A stretch of 36,525 bases of DNA from the NCBI GenBank assembly GCA_902806085.1, contig CADCVH010000047.1, positions 1-36,525 on the forward strand, given 5' to 3'. The translations under genes were made by a program, and so were the position numbers. This document shows, piece after piece, positions 31,543 to 36,525 of the stretch. Under the pieces are notes generated by a model, which was given only the letters and a program-made list of their open reading frames with translations, had not been told where the DNA came from and searched no databases. How positions within the stretch are numbered: position 1 is the stretch's first letter; each line of letters opens with the position of its first letter. The stretch is from an uncultured Rubrobacteraceae bacterium (lineage in GTDB: Bacteria; Actinomycetota; Rubrobacteria; Rubrobacterales; Rubrobacteraceae).

Positions 31543-32493
31543 ATGACCGCCGGTGCGAACCGCGTCACGACGCCCTTCGGCGCTGGGTCCACCGCCGCGG
31601 AGGTGCTCGAGGGCATCGACCTCTCGGGCAGGCGGATGATCGTCACCGGCGCCTCCTCCGGGGTCGGCGTCGAGATCGCCCGGGCGCTTGCCGGGGCCGG
31701 GGCCGAGGTGACGCTGGCCGTGCGCGACACCGACGCGGGCGAAAGCACCGCCTCCGACATCGCCCAGACGAACGGCAACCCGCGCCCGCGTGTGGCAGCG
31801 CTCGACCTCGCGGACCAATCCTCCGTCGCGTCCTTCGTCGCGGGCTGGGAGGGTCCGCTCGATGCCCTCGTCAACAACGCCGGGATCATGATGCTGCCAG
31901 AACTCACCCGCACACCGGAAGGGTGGGAGATGCAGTTCGCCACCAACCACATGGGCCACTTCGCCCTCGCGGTGGGCCTGCACGGCGCGCTGGCCGCGGC
32001 CGAAGGCGGTGCCCGCGTCGTGTCGGTGAGCTCCAGCGGGCACGGGGCTTCCCCTGTCGTCTTCGGCGACATAAACTTCGAGCGGCGTGCCTACGACCCC
32101 TCGCTCGCCTACGGGCAGTCAAAGACGGCGAACGCGCTCTTCGCCGTGGCGGCGACGCGCCGCTGGGCCCCCGACGGCATCCTCTCAAACTCGCTGATGC
32201 CGGGCGGGATCTGGACGAACCTCCAGCGTCACTGGGACCCGAAGACGCTCGCGCGCATCAAGAATTCGGATCTTGGCCGCGCGGCCAAGACGCCCGAGCA
32301 GGGCGCTGCGACCTCCGTGCTGTTGGCGGCCTCCCCGCTGATCGAGGGCGTCGGCGGGCGCTACTTCGAGGACTGCCAAGAGGCCGAGGTCGTCCCGGCC
32401 ATTATCGACGGCGTCCATGGGGTCCGTGACTACGCCCTCGACCCTGCCGCGGCCGACCGGCTCTGGGACGAGTCCCTGCGCCTCCTGGGGTAA
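31543..32493 (+). CDS. SDR, retinol-dehydrogenase-like
   Basis: A 316-residue SDR. IVTGASSGVGVEIARALAGA is the cofactor motif, followed by LDALVNNAGIMM, VSVSSSGHG with the catalytic Ser, and AYGQSKTANALFA with Tyr and Lys. The N-terminal extension (TPFGAGSTAAEVLEGIDLSG) and long C-terminal tail (FEDCQEAEVV and LDPAAADRLWDESLRLLG) are typical of the retinol-dehydrogenase/WW-domain-oxidoreductase-like group. ATG 31543 follows GTAGGGGAAA. It lies 49 bases after the molybdenum hydroxylase and may supply or remove its aldehyde. A tail-only copy is at 22140. Confidence 0.9.
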   Translation: MTAGANRVTTPFGAGSTAAEVLEGIDLSGRRMIVTGASSGVGVEIARALAGAGAEVTLAVRDTDAGESTASDIAQTNGNPRPRVAALDLADQSSVASFVAGWEGPLDALVNNAGIMMLPELTRTPEGWEMQFATNHMGHFALAVGLHGALAAAEGGARVVSVSSSGHGASPVVFGDINFERRAYDPSLAYGQSKTANALFAVAATRRWAPDGILSNSLMPGGIWTNLQRHWDPKTLARIKNSDLGRAAKTPEQGAATSVLLAASPLIEGVGGRYFEDCQEAEVVPAIIDGVHGVRDYALDPAAADRLWDESLRLLG

Positions 32494-32711
32494 CCGGCAG
32501 GGAAATGGACGGCCCACGGTTAAGCGCCATCCGGGCCTGGCCGGGGCTCGGCGGTCAATCGCCCGACCGCCGACAACAAAAGGGCGACGACAAAGGAGCC
32601 GACACGGTGAAGGGCAGGCGGGGTGTTGGGCGGAGCCCCGGACGTCCCAACCGACGGCGGGTAGAGCGGCGACGATCCTCGAGGGTCCGTTCCGAGGCAA
32701 AGGAGACGAAC

Positions 32712-33122
32712 GTGGGGGAACAGGACACGGTACGGGAGCGGAACCTGGCGCTCGTGCGCAGGTTCTGCGAGGCCAGGGCCAACAAGGACCAGGAGGCGAT
32801 CATGGGGTGCCTGACCGAGGACGTCGTCTGGCGTTACCCGGGGCGCAACCCCCTCTCCCGGGAGTACCGGGGCAAGGAGGACGTGGCGGGCTTCTTCCGG
32901 GGCTTGCGGGAGGTCACCGGGGGCAACTTCTCGTCGGAGACCGAGCGGATCATGGCCGACGAGACCGCGGCCTTCGTGCACGAGCTTCCGCGCGGCACCA
33001 GGAAGGGGAAGAGCCTGGAGTGGCGCACGGTGCTCATGTTCCGGCTGCGCGACGGCAAGATCGCGGAGGTCGACGTCTTCCAGAACGTCCAGCACGAGCT
33101 AGACGAGTGGTGGAACTCGTAA
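32712..33122 (+). CDS. SnoaL/NTF2-like protein
   Basis: A 136-residue protein from GTG 32712, chosen because AAAGGAG lies six bases upstream and the product then begins MGEQDTVRERNLALVRRFCE, right before the fold. A GTG at 32607 with AAAGGAG would add 35 arginine-rich residues and is less likely. The NTF2-like features are the first helix, the strand around DVVWRYPGRNPLSREYRGKE, and the closing WRTVLMFRLRDGKIAEVDVF. It may act as a small isomerase or hydrolase on an intermediate or as a ligand-binding protein. The 218 bases upstream show no other gene. Confidence 0.82.
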   Translation: MGEQDTVRERNLALVRRFCEARANKDQEAIMGCLTEDVVWRYPGRNPLSREYRGKEDVAGFFRGLREVTGGNFSSETERIMADETAAFVHELPRGTRKGKSLEWRTVLMFRLRDGKIAEVDVFQNVQHELDEWWNS

Positions 33123-33144
33123 CGACCGAGTGACCCCTGAAACG

Positions 33145-33309
33145 TCCGCCGTTGCTCCTAGAGACGAGCATGCCGGGGTCTTCGCGACGGGGGACGTCGT
33201 GAGGCACCGCTCCATCAAGCGGGTCGCCTCCGCCGTGGGAGAAGGCTCCATCGCCATACAGTTTCCGCCCGGAGAGCGACCGTTGACAGCAGAACGGTCC
33301 GTGCATTAA
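33145..33309 (+). pseudogene. Thioredoxin-reductase C-terminal fragment
   Basis: A plus frame reads LLLETSMPG and, after loss of one G in a G-run near 33173-33177, continues VFATGDVVRHRSIKRVASAV and GEGSIAIQF before TAA at 33307-33309. GVFATGDV...IKRVASAVGEGSIA is the FAD-binding tail of thioredoxin-disulfide reductase-like proteins. The rest of the enzyme is missing. It lies directly upstream of the MBL hydrolase gene. Confidence 0.65.
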
Positions 33310-33353
33310 CGTCGTAACGAGGAAAGTCGGGCTCCGGATTAAGGAGGCAATCG

Positions 33354-34481
33354 TTGGCAACGAAGCCGCTGTGGGCGACGGTCGAGACGCCGGACGGGAT
33401 CGTGATACCGGGACCCCACGGGGTCTCGGCGGAATCGGAGTTGTACCCCGGTATCTCCTCGATGGTGGCGTTCATCATCAGCGGGGGCGAGGCCATCATG
33501 ACCGACCCGGGTATGCGGACCCGGTCCGAGTACCCGTCGGGTGTCCTGGACGAGGTCTGCGGGATCCTGGACCGCCGCAACCTGCGGCTGAAGTATATAG
33601 TGCAGACGCACTGGCACTTCGACCACACGGGCAACACCCGATACGTGAAGGAGCGCTACGGGGCCGAGGTGCTTTGCCACCCGAAGGAGCGGGCGATCAT
33701 AGAGGACCCGATGCTGGCCACCCGCCCCGAGTACGTCGAGTCCTTCGGGGGGAGCGTGGAGGAGATCGCCGAGGACCTGAACCTCGAAGACCCGTCGGCC
33801 GTCCTCGTACCGGAAGATACCATGCGCGGGCACTGGAACCACCCCGTGGGGGTCGACCGCACCGTCGAGGACGGGGAGGTGCTCGAGGTCGGGGACCTGG
33901 AGATCCGGGTCATGCACACCCCGGGCCACACCCCCGGGCACCTCTCGCTCTACAACCCCAGCTCCGAGAGCCTGTACCTGGTCGACGTGATGTACTGGCC
34001 CACCCCGATACACCCCCACCCGTTGGGCAAGGCCGACGAGCAGATCGAGAGCGTAAGGAAGTGCCTGGCCCTGGAGGCCGAGTACCTGTTCCCCGGCCAC
34101 GAACTGCCCCGCTCGGGCAGGCAGGACACCAAGGACTACCTGGAGGACGTGCTGGTCAAGCAGCTCCAACTCGAGCGCCGTTTGCTGGTGCTCCTCGACC
34201 GGCACGGCACGCTGACGATACCGGAGCTCCACGCCGAGACCTTCGTAATAAAGGAGCGCTACGACTACGGCCCGTACAGCCTCAACTGCGTCCACTCGCA
34301 CGTCCGGAGGCTGCTGCAGCAACGGAAGGTCGCCCGGGTGAAGCGCGACGACGGTCAAGTCGCGTGGGCGGTGACGGAGGAGGGAAGGCCGCCCCAAGGC
34401 GCGTCGGGGGTCGTGGGGGGCCACGAGAGGGCCATGGAGGAGGTGCCTTTGCTGAAGGGTCTCGTGACGGGAAGGGAATGA
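33354..34481 (+). CDS. MBL-fold metallo-hydrolase with winged-helix tail
   Basis: A 375-residue protein from TTG 33354, supported by AAGGAGG six bases upstream. The metallo-beta-lactamase motif HWHFDH gives His86, His88, Asp90 and His91. HTPGHTPGHLSLY, the Asp in YLVDVMYW and the His in LFPGHELP complete a two-metal site. After residue about 245 a C-terminal helical region (LQLERRLLVLLDRHGTLTIP and onward to LLQQRKVARVKRDDG) resembles the winged-helix extension found in some MBL proteins. Hydrolysis of a thioester, lactone or similar bond is likely. It stands alone, with a hairpin after it. Confidence 0.88.
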   Translation: MATKPLWATVETPDGIVIPGPHGVSAESELYPGISSMVAFIISGGEAIMTDPGMRTRSEYPSGVLDEVCGILDRRNLRLKYIVQTHWHFDHTGNTRYVKERYGAEVLCHPKERAIIEDPMLATRPEYVESFGGSVEEIAEDLNLEDPSAVLVPEDTMRGHWNHPVGVDRTVEDGEVLEVGDLEIRVMHTPGHTPGHLSLYNPSSESLYLVDVMYWPTPIHPHPLGKADEQIESVRKCLALEAEYLFPGHELPRSGRQDTKDYLEDVLVKQLQLERRLLVLLDRHGTLTIPELHAETFVIKERYDYGPYSLNCVHSHVRRLLQQRKVARVKRDDGQVAWAVTEEGRPPQGASGVVGGHERAMEEVPLLKGLVTGRE

Positions 34482-34519
34482 AGCGGGGCACGCCCCCGCC
34501 ACCCTCCCGGCACCTCCCC

Positions 34520-34544
34520 CGGCACGCGGGAGAACCCCGTGCCG
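34520..34544 (+). terminator. Hairpin after the MBL gene
   Basis: CGGCACG (34520-34526) and CGTGCCG (34538-34544) pair perfectly. Inside, GGG and CCC extend the stem past a bulged C to the loop AGAA. It begins 39 bases after the MBL stop. There is no T-run. Confidence 0.45.
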
Positions 34545-34639
34545 ATGCTCTTGGCGGTACCATTCCGGGCAGCGTGTCGAGAAACGCCCGGTTGGGCCGC
34601 ACCACGCCGATGCACCAAGCGTAGGCACCTCCCTCCGGG

Positions 34640-34906
34640 CGGCATCAGCGCCGCGGCCCGCGCCGCCCTCCTCGGCCTCCGAGGCCCGAACGTTGGCGGC
34701 CGTTTCACGTTCCGCCCGGCGGCGGTGACGAGGACCTCTGTGTTCACCCTTTCGAGCCTCTCCGTGCCGTGCCACTGATTGGCCTCGGCGAACACCAGGG
34801 CCCGATCCACACCTTCCCCTTGCGCATCGCCTTCTTGTAGGCCGCAAGCCCGTAGTAGCCCTTGACCTTCTCGAAGTACGCCTCGTCGAAGTTGCGGTTC
34901 GATATC
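34640..34906 (-). pseudogene. IS1182-like transposase C-terminal remnant
   Basis: One minus frame reads RNFDEAYFEKVKGYYGLAAY and KKAMRKGKVW. Near 34800 the match moves to another frame: VDRALVFAEANQWHGTERLE, RVNTEVLVTAAGRNVKRP. A KKAMRKRKVWVEPLFAEAK...WHG...RVN.EAL..AAGQN.KR pattern is the C-terminal DDE region of IS1182-type transposases. The frameshift and loss of the rest mean it is inactive. No intact inverted repeats were found. The remainder of 34545-35003 shows nothing else. Confidence 0.6.
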
Positions 34907-35003
34907 CTCGGTGGTCAGGTGCAAGTGGTTTCTAAGTTCCATGCGGCACGGCTGGAGGACTGCTCGAATACTTCGGGTGCGCTTATCAGCCCCAAGTGGG
35001 TGC

Positions 35004-35567
35004 TTACCGCCAAGCACCGCGGAAACGGCCGCGGAGGGCCTCATCCAGATCGCGAAGCAGCTCCCCAACGCGGCCTCCGCCAGGCGGTGCCGCGGGGTAG
35101 CGTTCGAGCACCACTGCGACGGCTGGTGTCGCGCGCCGGCGCGCGTGCTCGATGTGCTCGGTGCCAACACCTCGATCACCTCCGGCGATGAGTTCGGCCG
35201 CCCTCGCCGCGTGGGCCGCTGCTCCGAGAATGTGCTTCACCTGGTGGGCGTCGGCCAGCGGGTGCAGGTACGCGGCGGATGCCGCGCACATCGCCGCCCG
35301 CGCCGCATCGCCCGCAGCCGCGGTGTCCGCGTCTCGGGCCGCCTTGTGCGCCGACCACGCAGTGTCGCGCAGTCTCTTGCAGCGTTTGCCGCCCCGGGCG
35401 AACGTCCACGCGGCGTCGATCGCGTCGCGTGGGCGGGGGTCTGCCGGGTGTGCTCCCTCGAAGATCTCCAGCACTTCCTGCGCGCTCTCGGCGGCGTAAC
35501 CGGCGACCTGACGAAGGTCCCGCATGCTCAGGACGATCTCGCCGGTTCCGTTCGCCACGGTTACCAT
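35004..35567 (-). CDS. Imm5-like putative immunity protein
   Basis: A 187-residue, alanine-rich helical protein. LRQVAGYAAESAQEVLEIFE, DPRPRDAIDAAWTFARGGKR and CKRLRDTAWSAHKAARDAD resemble the proteins annotated as putative immunity protein (Imm5 group), by memory of that family. Such proteins usually neutralise a polymorphic toxin, but no toxin gene is seen in this window. ATG 35567 follows GACGAGG closely; a GTG two codons later is possible. The fold assignment is moderate and the function is inferred only from the family name. Confidence 0.55.
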   Translation of the reverse strand: MVTVANGTGEIVLSMRDLRQVAGYAAESAQEVLEIFEGAHPADPRPRDAIDAAWTFARGGKRCKRLRDTAWSAHKAARDADTAAAGDAARAAMCAASAAYLHPLADAHQVKHILGAAAHAARAAELIAGGDRGVGTEHIEHARRRATPAVAVVLERYPAAPPGGGRVGELLRDLDEALRGRFRGAWR

Positions 35568-35651
35568 CCTCGTCTCCCACGCTGGACACCGCCACTCGGC
35601 TACTCAGCGCTCGGGAGCGCTACCCTGGATCAGCCGACCGTCATGAACGTG

Positions 35652-35825
35652 TCAGCCGAGCACATCTAGCACCCGGGCGGCGAAGTCGCTGGTGGTGGAA
35701 CTGTTCGCGCCGGCGGACGCTTTGGCCTTAACCATCACCAGGTCGTCCGCCTCGAGCTCGGAGAGGATTGCCCTGGCGTCGTCGAGCTCTATCCTGGTGG
35801 CCCCCTCCTCTCCACTTCCAATATA
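35652..35825 (-). other. Possible small gene or gene tail
   Basis: A minus frame ends with ATRIELDDARAILSELEADD and then LVMVKAKASAGANSSTTSDF, with a protein-like composition, at a TGA at 35652. No standard start is in frame near a purine-rich stretch (GAGAGGAGGGGG at about 35806-35817). It could be a small protein with an unusual start or the tail of a lost gene. No family is recognised. Confidence 0.25.
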
Positions 35826-35831
35826 TAGCGC

Positions 35832-35858
35832 ACCGGGGGCTTGCTTCAAGCCCCCGGT
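35832..35858. promoter_or_regulatory. Perfect inverted repeat resembling a rifamycin-associated element
   Basis: ACCGGGGGCTTG and its reverse complement flank the three bases CTT. The inner 19 bases are GGGGCTTGCTTCAAGCCCC. As I recall it, the rifamycin-associated element of actinobacteria is a 19-base inverted repeat of this form, found upstream of rifamycin resistance genes including rph. TTGCTT within it and CATAAT at 35865-35870 could be promoter hexamers 18 bases apart. The site lies 342 bases upstream of the Rph-like start, separated by a monooxygenase remnant. Confidence 0.55.
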
Positions 35859-35907
35859 CGTGCCGCATAATGCCGGCCGAAGCCAGAACCTACGGAAATG
35901 GGAATAG

Positions 35908-36129
35908 CGAAATGCGTGTGTTGTCGTCGACGTCGAGCTTTCCGACGGCCAGTCGCCTCGGGCGCAATATCTCGTCGGCCGCAACGGAGGGCGCGGTCTG
36001 ATCCGTAAAGCAGCCGGCATCGACTTCCCGGGGTGGGATCCGACGACCACCCACTTGATCGCCGAGGTCGAGATGGCCGAGGAGCCGGGATGGGGCCTAC
36101 GCCACGACGCGCCCGGGATCAATTCTTGA
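35908..36129 (+). pseudogene. Internal fragment of an FAD monooxygenase
   Basis: A plus frame reads VVVDVELSDGQSPRAQYLVG, then RNGGRGLIRKAAGIDFPGWD, then HLIAEVEMAEEPGWGLRHDA before TGA at 36127-36129. RYLVGCDGGRSLVRK is the DG-motif region of class A flavin monooxygenases; here it has become QYLVGRNGGRGLIRK, with the conserved Cys-Asp replaced by Arg-Asn. Both the FAD-binding start and the catalytic end are missing. Rifamycin monooxygenases (Rox) belong to this superfamily, so a Rox remnant is possible. Confidence 0.65.
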
Positions 36130-36166
36130 GCAGGATGGGGGATGGGGGTCCGGTGGGACGCCGCGA

Positions 36167-36182
36167 CGTTCTTTAGAGAACG
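36167..36182 (+). promoter_or_regulatory. Hairpin before the Rph-like ribosome site
   Basis: CGTTCT and AGAACG flank the loop TTAG, ending six bases before AGGGAGGG, the ribosome site for ATG 36200. It may influence translation of the downstream gene or be a terminator of the monooxygenase remnant. Confidence 0.3.
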
Positions 36183-36199
36183 CACAAGGGAGGGAGCGT

Positions 36200-36525
36200 A
36201 TGGACAACAGCTACGTGTTGGGTTTCCAGGAGATTGACCGGACGCAGGTCGCCATCGTTGGCGGCAAGGGCGCGCACCTGGGGGAGCTTTCGCGGATCGG
36301 AGGCCTCCGCGTGCCGGCCGGCTTTTGCATGACGACGGACGCCTTCGGGCGGATCATGGCGGAAGCGCCGTCGGTCGACGATCGGCTCGATCGGCTGTCG
36401 CGCCTGAAGCCGGACGACCGGGATGCGATCCGCGCGCTCAGCGCGGAGATCCGCCGGACCCTCGAAGGGACCGCCATCCCCGACGATCTGGCGGCGGCGA
36501 TCACCCGCCCGCTCGCCCGGCTCGG
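36200..36525 (+). CDS. rph: Rifamycin phosphotransferase/PEP-synthase-like protein, 5' part
   Basis: The first 108 residues are present before the window ends. ATG 36200 follows AAGGGAGGG. MDNSYVLGFQEIDRTQVAIV, GGKGAHLGELSRIGGLRVPA and GFCMTTDAFGRIM match the start of the ATP-grasp (PEP/pyruvate-binding) domain. The YVLGFQEI opening and DDRLDRLSRLKPDDRDAIRA are, as I recall, characteristic of rifamycin-inactivating phosphotransferases rather than of housekeeping PEP synthase. Rph moves the beta-phosphate of ATP to rifamycins. The His-domain that would separate the two possibilities lies outside the window. The upstream inverted repeat supports Rph. Confidence 0.7.
   Translation, partial: MDNSYVLGFQEIDRTQVAIVGGKGAHLGELSRIGGLRVPAGFCMTTDAFGRIMAEAPSVDDRLDRLSRLKPDDRDAIRALSAEIRRTLEGTAIPDDLAAAITRPLARL

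Noticed and set aside
33339-34847. 502-codon minus frame over the MBL gene
   Set aside because: Antisense shadow; the MBL gene has full metal-binding motifs on the plus strand.
1-36525. CRISPR arrays, tRNA or rRNA genes
   Set aside because: No regularly spaced repeats, cloverleaf-like segments or rRNA-conserved blocks were seen on either strand.

Overview
This is a high-GC window with GTG/TTG starts, stop/start overlaps of the ATGA and GTGA type, and strong purine-rich ribosome sites. Together these suggest an actinobacterium. A Rubrobacter-like soil or desert lineage is my best guess, but the sequence alone does not prove it.

Left part (about 0.6-17 kb): a divergent LysR-type regulator on the minus strand faces one long run of plus-strand genes for oxidative breakdown of an aromatic or phenolic compound. 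The run holds two extradiol-type VOC proteins, two FAD aromatic hydroxylases, an intact and a truncated FAA-hydrolase-family gene, a 4,5-dihydroxyphthalate-decarboxylase-like protein, a dienelactone hydrolase, a zinc MDR dehydrogenase, an SDR, a cytochrome P450, two ABM-domain proteins, a TAXI-type binding protein without a signal peptide and a six-fold Asp-box protein. Ring hydroxylation, ring cleavage and processing of the cleavage product are all represented, some of them twice. The substrate cannot be read from sequence.

Middle part (about 17-24.4 kb): a gene graveyard. A half FAA-hydrolase is joined out of frame to a headless SDR. SDR fragments, a VOC gene with a nonsense codon, a doubly frameshifted unknown gene, an SDR tail, a PemK/MazF-like toxin with no visible start or antitoxin, and an epoxide-hydrolase tail follow. 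Intact genes among them are an NTF2/SnoaL-like protein, an NmrA-like reductase divergent from a TetR regulator, and a large protein ending in a DisA_N/diadenylate-cyclase-like domain.

Right-middle part (24.4-33.1 kb): a TetR regulator, an F420-type nitroreductase-like gene with a structured leader, a DHA2-type MFS exporter, a three-subunit molybdenum hydroxylase of the YagTSR/4-hydroxybenzoyl-CoA-reductase type, an SDR and an NTF2-like protein. A shared sequence, ACAACTAAC plus flanks, lies in the promoter regions of the TetR gene, the nitroreductase gene and the molybdenum hydroxylase operon. It may define a small TetR regulon.

Right end (33.1-36.5 kb): a thioredoxin-reductase tail, an MBL-fold hydrolase, an IS1182-like transposase remnant, an Imm5-like protein and the start of a rifamycin phosphotransferase (Rph)-like gene. 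Upstream of that last gene lie a remnant of an FAD monooxygenase and a perfect GGGGCTTG/CAAGCCCC inverted repeat that resembles the rifamycin-associated element of actinobacteria. No rRNA, tRNA or CRISPR array was seen.
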